Part shown: positions 8,168 to 17,600 of the stretch, in pieces
How positions within the stretch are numbered: the first letter of the stretch is position 1
Layout of the letters: every line of letters begins with the position of its first letter
Origin: Crenalkalicoccus roseus
GTDB lineage: Bacteria; Pseudomonadota; Alphaproteobacteria; Acetobacterales; Acetobacteraceae
Reading direction: 5' to 3'
Assembly (NCBI RefSeq): GCF_004761865.1
Contig: NZ_SJDM01000017.1
Location: 1 to 64,000 of the forward strand
Length of the DNA: 64,000 bases
The notes under the pieces: generated by a model
Seen by the model: the letters and a program-made list of their open reading frames with translations, nothing else
The model's database searches: none
What the model was told of the DNA's origin: nothing
Program-made: the position numbers and the translations under genes

Positions 8168-9703
8168 ATGAGCAAGCCGCGCACCTACCTGACGACGCCG
8201 ATCTACTACGTGAACGACCGGCCCCATATCGGCCACGCCTACACCTCCCTCGCGGCCGACGTGCTGGCGCGGTGGAAGCGGCTCGACGGCCACGAGGTCT
8301 TCTTTCTCACCGGCACCGACGAGCATGGGCAGAAGGTCGAGAAGGCGGCGCGGGAGGCCGGCCTCGAGCCCCAGGTCTTCACCGACCAGGTGAGCGAGCA
8401 TTTCCGCGACCTCGCCCGGCGCATGGAGTTCTCCAACGACGACTTCATCCGCACCACCGAGCCCCGGCACCGGCGCGCCTGCCAGGCGCTCTGGACGGAG
8501 CTGGCGCGCCGGGGGGAGATCTACCTCGGCCACTACGAGGGCTGGTACGCCGTGCGCGACGAGGCCTTCTACGGCCCGGAGGAGCTGACCGAGCGCGACG
8601 GGGCGAGATACGCGCCGAGCGGCGCGCCGGTGGAATGGGTGCGGGAGCCCTCCTACTTCTTCCGTCTCTCGAAATGGCGGGACTGGCTGCTCCGCCACTA
8701 CGAGGAGAACCCGGACTTCATCGCCCCCGCCTCGCGCCGCAACGAGGTCATCAGCTTCGTCAGGGCGGGGCTGCAGGACCTCTCCATCAGCCGCACCTCC
8801 TTCCGCTGGGGGGTGCCGGTGCCGGACGATCCGGACCACGTGATGTACGTATGGCTGGACGCGCTGACCAACTACATCACCGCGGCCGGCTATCCCGACA
8901 TGGACCATCCGCGCTGGGGCTTCTGGCCGGCGGATGTCCACTTCGTCGGCAAGGACATCCTGCGCTTCCACGCCATCTACTGGCCCGCCTTCCTCAAGGC
9001 GGCCGGGATCGAGCCGCCGCGCCGGATCTTCGCGCACGGGTGGTGGACCAACGAGGGGCAGAAGATCTCGAAATCCCTCGGCAACGTCATCGATCCGCTG
9101 GCCCTGATCGAGCAGTACGGCCTCGATCCGGTCCGCTACTTCCTCCTGCGCGAGGTGCCCTTCGGCCAGGACGGGGATTTCCAGCGCCGCGCGCTGGTCG
9201 GGCGCCTGAACGGGGAGCTCGCCGACGGGCTCGGCAACCTGGCGCAGCGGACGCTGTCCCTGATCCAGCGCAATTGCGGCGGTCGGCTGCCGGAGGCGGA
9301 GCCGCGCTCCGAGGCGGACCGCGCCTTCCTCGCCCGCCATGTGGAGCCGCTGCCGGAACAGGTGCGGCTGCTGCTGGACGAGCAGAAATTCGACGCCGCC
9401 CTGTCCGTGCTGTTCTCCGCGGTGCGGGAGGGCAACGCCTACATCACGCGCGAGCAGCCCTGGGCGCTGCGCAGGTCCGATCCGGCCCGGATGGCCTGCG
9501 TGCTGCGCGTGCTGCACGACCTGCTGCGCGGCGTCGCCACGCTGCTGCAGCCCTTCATGCCCGGCAGCATGGGCCGGCTCCTGGACCAGCTCGGCGTGCC
9601 GCAGGAGATGCGCGACATCGCGCGGCTCGGCGCGCCGCTGCCGCCCGGCACCCCCCTGCCGCCGCCGAGCCCGCTCTTCCGCAAGATCGACGAGATTCCC
9701 TGA
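8168..9703 (+). CDS. metG: Methionyl-tRNA synthetase
   Basis: 511 residues, class I synthetase. HIGH at 20-23, TGTDEHGQKVEKAA at about 49-62, and KISKS (KMSKS variant) at 299-303. The length and the lack of a C-terminal tRNA-binding (EMAP) domain fit the short bacterial MetG form. It charges tRNA-Met. The ATG at 8168 was chosen; upstream in-frame codons lie inside holB. A 5-bp gap separates it from the TatD gene. Confidence 0.96.
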   Translation: MSKPRTYLTTPIYYVNDRPHIGHAYTSLAADVLARWKRLDGHEVFFLTGTDEHGQKVEKAAREAGLEPQVFTDQVSEHFRDLARRMEFSNDDFIRTTEPRHRRACQALWTELARRGEIYLGHYEGWYAVRDEAFYGPEELTERDGARYAPSGAPVEWVREPSYFFRLSKWRDWLLRHYEENPDFIAPASRRNEVISFVRAGLQDLSISRTSFRWGVPVPDDPDHVMYVWLDALTNYITAAGYPDMDHPRWGFWPADVHFVGKDILRFHAIYWPAFLKAAGIEPPRRIFAHGWWTNEGQKISKSLGNVIDPLALIEQYGLDPVRYFLLREVPFGQDGDFQRRALVGRLNGELADGLGNLAQRTLSLIQRNCGGRLPEAEPRSEADRAFLARHVEPLPEQVRLLLDEQKFDAALSVLFSAVREGNAYITREQPWALRRSDPARMACVLRVLHDLLRGVATLLQPFMPGSMGRLLDQLGVPQEMRDIARLGAPLPPGTPLPPPSPLFRKIDEIP

Positions 9704-9708
9704 CGACG

Positions 9709-10482
9709 ATGCTGATCGACAGCCATTGCCACCTCGACTACTTCACCGAGGAGGAGGTCGAGGCGGTCGTCCTCCGCGCGCGGCAGGCGGGGGTCGGCCG
9801 GATGGTGACCATCGGCACCCGCGTCGCGCAGGCCGCCGCGGTGAAGTCGCTGACTAGGCGCTTCGACGAGGTCTGGGGCACGGTCGGCATCCACCCGCAC
9901 AACGTCGCCGAGCACCCGCTGCCATCCGCCGCGGAGCTGGCGGCGCTCGCGGATCATCCGCGCATCATCGGCATCGGCGAATCCGGCCTCGACTACTTCT
10001 ACGACAAGGCGCCCCGCGCGGTGCAGATGGAGTCGTTCCGCCGCCACATCCGCGCCGCCCGCGTCGCCGACCTTCCCCTCGTGATCCACGCCCGGGACGC
10101 GGATGCGGACATCCTGGCGATCCTCGAGGAGGAGCACCGCTCCGGCGGCGCCTTCGCCTTCCTGCTGCACTGCTTCTCCTCGGGGCGCGCGCTGGCGGAG
10201 CGCGCGGTGGCGATGGGCGGCTACGTCTCCTTCAGCGGCATGCTGACCTTCCCCAAGGCCGAGGCGATCCGGGAGATCGCCCGCGACCTGCCCGAGGACA
10301 GGCTGCTCGTGGAGACCGACGCGCCCTACCTGGCGCCGGTGCCGCTGCGCAGGAAGCGCTGCGAGCCCGCGCATGTCGTCCACACGGCGAGGATGCTGGC
10401 CGGGCTGCGCGGCATCAGCCAGGCCCGCGTGGAGGAGGTGACCACCGCCAATTTCTTCCGCCTGTTCCGCCGGGCCGCCTAG
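9709..10482 (+). CDS. TatD family metal-dependent hydrolase
   Basis: 257 residues. It begins MLIDSHCHLDYF with the metal-binding HxH, and continues GIHPHNV, GESGLDYFYDKAP, LPLVIHARDAD, and LLVETDAPYLAPVPLRRKR with the late conserved Asp. TatD proteins are two-metal nucleases, reported as DNases and 3'-5' exonucleases. The gene lies in the conserved metG-tatD-MBL run and is separated by 1 bp from the next gene. Confidence 0.92.
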   Translation: MLIDSHCHLDYFTEEEVEAVVLRARQAGVGRMVTIGTRVAQAAAVKSLTRRFDEVWGTVGIHPHNVAEHPLPSAAELAALADHPRIIGIGESGLDYFYDKAPRAVQMESFRRHIRAARVADLPLVIHARDADADILAILEEEHRSGGAFAFLLHCFSSGRALAERAVAMGGYVSFSGMLTFPKAEAIREIARDLPEDRLLVETDAPYLAPVPLRRKRCEPAHVVHTARMLAGLRGISQARVEEVTTANFFRLFRRAA

Positions 10483-10483
10483 C

Positions 10484-11275
10484 ATGCTGCGGGTGATCCT
10501 GCTCGGCACCGGCGGCTCCGGGGGCGTGCCGCTGCTCGGCGGGGAGGGCGAGGCGGGGGAATGGGGCGCCTGCGACCCAGGGGAGCCGCGCAACCGCCGC
10601 ACCCGCACCTCCGCCCTGGTCGAGGGGCCGCAGGGGCAGCGCCTGCTGATCGACGCCGGGCCCGATCTGCGCGCGCAGCTCCTGGCGACGCGCAGGGCGC
10701 GGCTGGACGCCATCCTGTTCACCCACGCCCATGCCGACCACATCCTGGGCATCGACGATCTCCGGCAGGTGAACCGCATCACCGGACGGGCCCTGCCGGC
10801 CTACGGGACGCGCACCACGCTGAGCCGCCTGGAGGACCGCTTCGACTACGCCTTCATCGAGGCCTCCTCCCCCTTCTTCTTCCGCCCGGCGCTGGAGCCG
10901 AGGCGGGTCGAGTACGGGGAGCGCCTGGAGATCGCGGGGCTCCCCGTGCGGGTCTTCCGCCAGGACCATGGCGTCATGGACACGCTTGGGATCAGGATCG
11001 GCGGCTTCGCCTATTCGACCGACGTGGTGGCGCTGCCGGAGGAGAGCATGCCGTTCCTGGAGAACGTCGATACCTGGGTCGTCGGCTGCTTCCAGCGGGA
11101 ACCCCACAAGGTGCACGCGAATCTCGACCAGGTGCTGGAATGGGTCGCGCGGCTGCGGCCGCGGCGCACGGTGCTGACGCACATGAGCGCCTCCATGGAC
11201 TACGCCGCGCTGCGCCGGGACCTCCCGGAGGGTGTGGAGCCCGGCTATGACGGCATGGTCCTGGAGGTGGGATGA
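10484..11275 (+). CDS. MBL-fold metallohydrolase (PhnP-like)
   Basis: 263 residues. It starts [15 protein letters not shown] and contains the metal-binding HAHADH motif at about 83-88 and further ligands in RQDHGV and THMSA near the end, a two-metal beta-lactamase-fold hydrolase. The PhnP-type branch acts on cyclic or diester phosphates. In alphaproteobacteria this gene almost always follows tatD, but the physiological substrate there is not settled. Likely translated from the same mRNA as tatD. Confidence 0.9.
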   Translation: MLRVILLGTGGSGGVPLLGGEGEAGEWGACDPGEPRNRRTRTSALVEGPQGQRLLIDAGPDLRAQLLATRRARLDAILFTHAHADHILGIDDLRQVNRITGRALPAYGTRTTLSRLEDRFDYAFIEASSPFFFRPALEPRRVEYGERLEIAGLPVRVFRQDHGVMDTLGIRIGGFAYSTDVVALPEESMPFLENVDTWVVGCFQREPHKVHANLDQVLEWVARLRPRRTVLTHMSASMDYAALRRDLPEGVEPGYDGMVLEVG

Positions 11276-11387
11276 CGCCTCCCCCTCTCCGGCTCCCCTC
11301 GCGGGGGCATGGGCGGGGCGCCCCGGCTTGACGCCTCCGCCGGCGCGACCGATAGGCGCCGGGCAGCAGATCCCGGTCCCGAGCCCC

Positions 11388-12389
11388 ATGCAGCGCGTCT
11401 TCTCCGGCATCCAGCCCTCCGGCGTCCCGACCCTCGGCAACTATCTCGGCGCGATCCGCAACTGGGTGCCGATGCAGGACAGCCACGACTGCATCTTCTG
11501 CGTCGTGGACCTGCACGCCATCACCGTCTGGCAGGACCCGGCGGCGCTGGCGCAGCAGACGCGGGAGATGGCGGCGGCCCTGATCGCCTGCGGCCTCGAT
11601 CCCCGCCGCTGCATCCTGTTCGTGCAGTCCCACGTGCACGCGCACACGCGCCTCGCCTGGATCTTCAACTGCGTCGCCCGCATCGGCTGGCTGAACCGGA
11701 TGACGCAGTTCAAAGACAAGGCCGGCAAGGACCGGGAGGCGGCGAGCGCCGGCCTCTACGTCTATCCCAACCTGATGGCGGCCGACATCCTGGCCTACCA
11801 CGCCACCAAGGTGCCGGTCGGCGACGACCAGAAGCAGCACCTGGAACTCGCCAACGACATCGCGGAGAAGTTCAACCACGACTACGGGGTGGCGTTCTTC
11901 CCGCGCATCGAGCCGCTGATCCAGGGCGTGGCGGCGCGCGTGATGTCGCTGCGCGACGGCACGAAAAAGATGTCGAAATCCGATCCCTCCGACCAGTCGC
12001 GCATCAACCTGACCGACGACCGGGATGCGATCGCCCTCAAGATCCGCCGCGCCCGCACCGACCCTCACCCGCTGCCCGAGCACGAGGCGGGGCTGGAGGG
12101 GCGGCCGGAGGCGCGCAACCTGGTCGGCATCCTCGCCGCCATCACCGACACCCTGCCCGAGAACGTGCTGCGCGAGCACGGCGGCAGGGGCTTCTCCGAG
12201 TTCAAGGAGGTGCTGGCCGAGGCGCTGATCGCCCATCTCGCGCCGATCCAGAGCGAGATGGCGCGCCTGCTCGGCGACCCCGCGGCGCTCGATGCCGCGC
12301 TCCGCCTCGGCGCCGACCGGGCGGAGGCGATCGCCAACCCGATCGTCGCCGAGGCCGAGCGCATCGTCGGCTTCCTGCCCCGGCGCTGA
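11388..12389 (+). CDS. trpS: Tryptophanyl-tRNA synthetase
   Basis: 333 residues. It begins [20 protein letters not shown], where TLGN replaces [31 protein letters not shown] and the KMSKS loop [10 protein letters not shown] (about residue 195) are all present. It attaches tryptophan to tRNA-Trp. It starts 112 bp after the MBL hydrolase and probably has its own promoter. The downstream hairpin at 12434-12457 probably ends the transcript. Confidence 0.95.
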   Translation: MQRVFSGIQPSGVPTLGNYLGAIRNWVPMQDSHDCIFCVVDLHAITVWQDPAALAQQTREMAAALIACGLDPRRCILFVQSHVHAHTRLAWIFNCVARIGWLNRMTQFKDKAGKDREAASAGLYVYPNLMAADILAYHATKVPVGDDQKQHLELANDIAEKFNHDYGVAFFPRIEPLIQGVAARVMSLRDGTKKMSKSDPSDQSRINLTDDRDAIALKIRRARTDPHPLPEHEAGLEGRPEARNLVGILAAITDTLPENVLREHGGRGFSEFKEVLAEALIAHLAPIQSEMARLLGDPAALDAALRLGADRAEAIANPIVAEAERIVGFLPRR

Positions 12390-12433
12390 GCGCCTGATCC
12401 GCGGAGGCGGGAACGCCGGTGCGGTGGACCGGC

Positions 12434-12457
12434 CGCGCGGGTGAAGATGCCCGCGCG
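12434..12457 (+). terminator. Hairpin downstream of trpS
   Basis: An 8-bp stem CGCGCGGG/CCCGCGCG with an 8-nt loop lies 44 bp after the trpS stop. There is no T-run, so it is only a candidate terminator. Confidence 0.35.
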
Positions 12458-12535
12458 CATCGCGGGGCCAGGGCCGCGAGCCGGGGGGACGGGCAGGCTC
12501 CGGATCCGCCCGCGGCCGTGGCCCCGGCCCGTGCG

Positions 12536-12642
12536 CTAGAGCAGATCGCGGACGGCTGCAAACAGCCGGGCGCGTGACTCTGCCCTACGAACAATGGGCT
12601 GGAGCCGTTTCCGCGTTCATGGCCGAGTGGAAACGGCTCTAG
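12536..12642 (+). repeat. Dispersed 107-bp palindromic intergenic repeat, copy B
   Basis: Best-preserved copy. It starts CTAGAGCAGATCGCGGACGG and ends GGAAACGGCTCTAG, so both ends share the inverted CTAGAGC/GCTCTAG. Inside are a small hairpin (GGCTG-CAAA-CAGCC) and a larger one (GAGCCGTTTCC...GGAAACGGCTC). It lies between trpS and the YgjP-like gene, ending 14 bp past the latter's stop codon. It is non-coding. Confidence 0.82.
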
Positions 12643-12655
12643 GGGATGTCCGCCC

Positions 12656-13378
12656 CTACCCTACCCGGAGCAGCCCCGGCCCGTGCACCCGCAGCCAGGC
12701 CACCGCGGCGTCGCGGTGCGGGGTCAGCCGCGCCACATGCGCCCAGAAGCGGTCGGAGTGGTTCAGCTCCTTCAGATGCGCCACCTCGTGCGCCACCACG
12801 TAGTCCAGCACCCAGTCCGGGGCCATCACCAGCCGCCAGGAGAAGGCAAGCGTCCCGTCCGGGGCGCAGGAGCCCCAGCGGCTGCGGGTATCCTTGATGC
12901 GCACCGCCTTCGCCCGCACGCCGAGGGCGGCGGCGTGGCCGGTCACCAGCGTCTGCACCCGCCGCCGCGCCTCGGCGCGCAGGAAGCCGGCGATGCGCGC
13001 GGGCAGCGACTCGGCGGGGCCGGGAACGACGATCGCACCGGGCTCCAGCCGGACCGCCCGGCCGTGCTCCTCCGGCTCGTGCCGCACCAGATGCGGCACG
13101 CCGCCGAGCGGCACCTGCTCCCCGGGCGCGAAGGGGATGTGGGGGGAGAGCGCCGCCAGCCTCTCCCGCACCCAGGCGGCGTGGGTGTTCAGCAGGGCCA
13201 TCCCGGCGCGCCTGGCGGCGCGGGGGGGCAGGGTCACCACCACCTCGCCCGCCCGGGGGTCGATGCGCAGGCTGACCCGCCGCGCGCGGCTGGAACGGCG
13301 CCATCGCACCGGGCAGGCGAGGGCCTCGGCGAGCCTGCCCCCGGCGGGGGCGAGTGTTTCGGATGCGCTCTGGTCCAT
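12656..13378 (-). CDS. YgjP-like zinc metallopeptidase (DUF45 / SprT-like)
   Basis: 240 residues from MDQSASETLAP. The C-terminal half has HEVAHLKELNHSDRFW, the HExxH zinc motif with its downstream third ligand, preceded by KDTRSRWGSCAPDGTLAFSWR, the hallmark of the M48-like YgjP family. The N-terminal SRARRVSLRIDPRAGEVVVTLP strand region is also typical. A metal-dependent hydrolase is expected; the substrate is unknown. Longer starts would add a low-quality GC-rich leader and were not used. Confidence 0.87.
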   Translation of the reverse strand: MDQSASETLAPAGGRLAEALACPVRWRRSSRARRVSLRIDPRAGEVVVTLPPRAARRAGMALLNTHAAWVRERLAALSPHIPFAPGEQVPLGGVPHLVRHEPEEHGRAVRLEPGAIVVPGPAESLPARIAGFLRAEARRRVQTLVTGHAAALGVRAKAVRIKDTRSRWGSCAPDGTLAFSWRLVMAPDWVLDYVVAHEVAHLKELNHSDRFWAHVARLTPHRDAAVAWLRVHGPGLLRVG

Positions 13379-13674
13379 GGGGTGAACATGGACCGGCCGG
13401 CCACCCCGCTTCAACGCCTTGACACGCGACGTTGCGGAACGGTCGCAGCACTGCTGCGGGAGGGGGCGCCAGCCCCGCCGGCCTGCCCCGGGTCGGAGGA
13501 GGGCCATGCCCCCCGCCACGAGGATCCCGGGCGATGCGGCGCGGGGCATTTTCGCGTATGGGTCGAATCGGCCGGGCGGGCCGGCGCTCCGCCCCTCTCG
13601 CCGGCGGGTTCCGGCCGCCCAACGAAAGGCGGAAGCGGGCTCCGCTGAAGCGGATCCTGCTGTAGAAGCCGTCC

Positions 13675-14556
13675 ATGCCCCCTGCCCTGCGCGCCCTGCC
13701 GGCCCTCCTGCTGCTCGGCGCCATCTGGGGGCTGACGCCGGCCCTCGCCAAGCTGCTGGTGCAGGGGGGGATGCCGGCGCTCGGCCTCGCCGCCCTGGTG
13801 GCGACGCTGAGCGCGGCGCTGCTCCGCGCCGCCTGCGCCGCGCGGGGGATCCGCGTGCCGCTCGACGCCGCGCATCTCCGCCACTACGCGGTGACCGGCC
13901 TCGCCGGCTTCGCGCTCGCCAACGTGGTCTCCTTCACCGCGCTGCGCCACGTGCCGGCGGGGCTGTTCGCGCTGCTGGTGCCGCTCTCGCCGATGCTGAC
14001 CATGCTGCTCGCCGCCCTTCTGGGAATGGAGCGGGCGACGCTGCGGCGCCTGTTCGGCACCGCGCTCGGCCTCGCCGGCACGGCGCTCGCCATGGCGCCG
14101 GGCGCGGCCCTGCCGGAGGCGCGGCTCCTGCCCTGGGCGCTGCTGCTGCTGGTGACGCCGGCGGGCTACGCCACCGCCAACGTGCTGGCGATCCGCCTCG
14201 CCCCGCCCGGCACGCCCTCGCTGGCGCTGGCGACGGGGATGCTGGCGGGGGCGGCGGTCTTCGCCTGGGTGCCGGCGCTGCTGCTCGGCGCGGCGGCGCT
14301 GCCCACGGGGGTGGGGCTCGGCGTACTCGCGGCGCAGGCGGGGCTGACGGCGCTCGCCTACATTCTCTACTTCCGCCTGCTCGTGGGAATCGGCGGGGTG
14401 GGCACCTCGCAGGTCGGCTATCTCGTCACCCTCTCCGGCCTGTTCTGGGGCTTCCTGTTCTTCGGCGAGCAGCCGGGCTGGCTGACCGTGCCGGCGGCGG
14501 GGCTGATCTTCGCCGGCCTCGCGCTGGTGACGCTGCCGCCGCGCCGGCGCGGATAG
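13675..14556 (+). CDS. EamA-family (DMT) transporter
   Basis: 293 residues with about ten hydrophobic spans in two EamA repeats (about 8-140 and 150-285). GAIWGLTPALAKLLVQGG lies at the start and SQVGYLVTLSGLFWGFLFFG in the second half. An inner-membrane drug/metabolite exporter-type carrier; the substrate is not predictable. It precedes the glutamate dehydrogenase gene by 72 bp on the same strand. Confidence 0.88.
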   Translation: MPPALRALPALLLLGAIWGLTPALAKLLVQGGMPALGLAALVATLSAALLRAACAARGIRVPLDAAHLRHYAVTGLAGFALANVVSFTALRHVPAGLFALLVPLSPMLTMLLAALLGMERATLRRLFGTALGLAGTALAMAPGAALPEARLLPWALLLLVTPAGYATANVLAIRLAPPGTPSLALATGMLAGAAVFAWVPALLLGAAALPTGVGLGVLAAQAGLTALAYILYFRLLVGIGGVGTSQVGYLVTLSGLFWGFLFFGEQPGWLTVPAAGLIFAGLALVTLPPRRRG

Positions 14557-14628
14557 GGCGCCGCCCTTGCCGCGGCGGCCCCGGGCGCGGATGCTGCGCC
14601 GGCGCGGAGGAGGGAGGAGACCGCCGAG

Positions 14629-17600
14629 ATGAACGACCTGGCACCCGCCGGCGACAGCGCGCGCCGCGAGCTGCTCGGCGCGGCGGAGGAGGCGCTCGCC
14701 CGCCTCGCCCCCGGCCTGCCGCCCGAGGCCGCCGAGCTGCTGCGCCGCCTCTTCGCCGACGTGCCCTCGGCCGAGCTCGCCGCCATGTCCGCCGAATCGG
14801 TCGCCGAGGCCGCCGCCAGCCTGTTCGCCTTCGCCACCCACCGCCCGCCGGGGGAGGCGAAGCTGCGGGTGCTGCCCCCGGGACCGGGCCGCGGCCCGCA
14901 CGCGGTGGCCGAGATCGTCACCGACGACATGCCCTTCCTGGTGGACAGCGCGCTGACCGCGCTGGCGCGGCACGGGCGGGTGGTGCGCCAGCTCCTGCAC
15001 CCGATCGTGCCGGTGCGGCGCGACGCGGAGGGCAGGCTGCTGGCGATCGGCCCGGGCGGGACGCCCGAGAGCATGATGCGCATCACCATCGGCGTCGCGC
15101 CGGCGGCCATGCTGCCCGGCCTGCACGCCGCCCCGGCCGGGGACTGGGCGGGGCTGGAGGCGGCGCTCGCCCGCGGCATGGCCGATGTCCGCCTGGCGGT
15201 GCAGGACTTCCCCGCCATGGCCGCGCTGCTGCGCCGCGCGGCGGAGGAGGTGGGCGGCGAGCGGGATCCGGACGCCGCCGCCTTCCTGCGCTGGCTGGCC
15301 GAGGACAACTACGTGCTGCTCGGCCACCGCCGCTTCGCCCTCGGCCCGGACGGCGCGCCGCGCATGGTGGCGGAGGAGAATCTCGGCCTGCTGCGCGACC
15401 CCTCCCTGCCCGTCTTCGACGCGCTCCGCGACCTCGGCGAGGTGCCGCCGGCGATGCGCGCCGCCTTCACCGACCCGACGCCGGTGACGGTGGCGAAGGC
15501 CAACATGCGCAGCACCGTCCACCGCCCGCAGCATGCGGACGTGATCGGCACGCGCCTGTACGGCGCCGACGGCCGGGTGGAGGGGGTGCGGCTGTTCCTC
15601 GGCCTGTTCGCCGCCTCGGCCTACAACCGCAACCCGCGCAGCATCCCGATGCTGGCGGGTAAGGTGGCGCGCATCCTCGCCGCCGCCGGCCTCGACCCGG
15701 AGGCGCATGACGGGCGGGCGCTGCGCAACATCCTCGACACCTGGCCGCGCGACGAGCTGTTCCAGGCCCCCGAGGCGGCGATCCTGGAGGGGGCGCGGCG
15801 CGCGCTCGACCTCTCGATCCGCCCGCGCCCGGCGCTGGTGGCCCGCCGCGATCCCTTCGGCCGCTTCGTCTCCGCCATCGCCTGGCTGCCGCGCGACACC
15901 TTCGACACCCGGCTGCGCGAACGGGTGGGGGAGATGCTGGCCCGGGCCTATGGCGGGCATCTCAGCGCCTTCTACATCGCCCTTGGCGACAGCCCCCTCG
16001 CCCGCGTCCACTACATCATCGGCACCGACCCGGCGAAGCCCGCGGCGGTGGAGGAGGCGGTGCTGGAGGCCGCGATCGCCCAGGCGGCGCGCAGCTTCCA
16101 CGACCGGCTGGCCGAGGCGCTGGCCGCCGAGCGCGGCGAGGGCGCCGCCGCGGCGGCGCTGGGCCGCTGGCGCGACGCCTTCCCCGCCGCCTACCGGGAG
16201 GGCGCCTCGGGCGCGCAGGCGGTGGCCGACATCGCGCTGGCCGAGCGGGCCCTGGCCGAGGGGCGGCCCGCCGCCACCCTCTCCCGCCCCCCCGGCGCGG
16301 AGACGCTGGCGCTGCGCATGGCCAGCCCCGGCGCGCCGATCGCGCTCGCCGACGCGCTGCCGCTGTTCGAGAGCCTCGATCTCCGCGCCATCGAGGAGGT
16401 GCCGCACCGCCTCGCCCCGGCCGGGGCGCCGCCCGTGGTGCTGCACCTCTTCGCCCTGGTGCCCGCCGCGCCGGCCGAGGAGGCGCGCTTCCCGGCGCTG
16501 CTCGAGGCGCTCGCGGCGCTGCTCGACGGGCGGGCGGAGGCGGACGGCTTCAACCGCCTGGTGCTGCGCGCCGGCCTTTCCTGGCGCGAATGCTGGCTGC
16601 TGCGCGCCATGTTCCGCTGGCTGAAGCAGGTGGGCTTCGGCTTCGCCCAGGCGAGCGTGGAGGCGGCGCTCGCCGCCCACCCGGAGGCGGCGCGGCTGCT
16701 GGTGGCGCTGTTCCACGCCCGCTTCGACCCCGACCTGCCAGGGGACCGCGCGGCGCGGGAAGGCGCGCTCGACGCCGCCTGGGCCGCGCTGCTCGAGGGC
16801 GTGGAGAACCCGGACGAGGACCGCATCCTGACCCGGCTGCGCACCCTGCTCGACGCGGTGCTGCGCACCAATTTCTTCCAGGACAAGGCCTGGCTGTCGC
16901 TGAAGGTGGACAGCGCCGCGGCGGGCGAGATGCCCGCCCCCCGCCCCTGGCGGGAGATCTTCGTCCACTCCCCGCGCATGGAGGGAACGCATCTCCGCGC
17001 CGGGCCCGTGGCGCGCGGCGGCATCCGCTGGTCCGACCGGCGCGAGGATTTCCGCACCGAGATCCTCGGGCTGCTGAAGGCGCAGCGGGTCAAGAACGTG
17101 GTCATCGTGCCGACGGGGGCGAAGGGCGGCTTCATCCTGAAGCGGCAGCCGCAGCCCTCGGACCGCGAGGCGTTCCAGGCCGAGGGCGTGGCCTGCTACC
17201 GCACCCTGGTCCGCGGCATGCTCGACATCACCGACAACCTGGTGGACGGGCGCGTGGTGGTGCCGCCGCGCGTGGTGCGGCGCGACGGCGACGACCCCTA
17301 CCTCGTCGTCGCCGCGGACAAGGGCACCGCGACCTTCAGCGACGTCGCCAACGCGCTCGCCGCCGAATACGGCTTCTGGCTCGGCGACGCCTTCGCCTCC
17401 GGCGGCTCGGCCGGCTACGACCACAAGGCGATGGGCATCACCGCGCGCGGCGCCTGGGTGATGATCGCGCGCCACTTCGCCGAACTCGGCCACGACATCT
17501 TCGCCGAGCCCTTCACCTGCGCCGGCGTCGGCGACATGTCGGGCGACGTGTTCGGCAACGGCCTCCTGATCAGCCGGAAGGCGCGCCTCGTCGCCGCCTT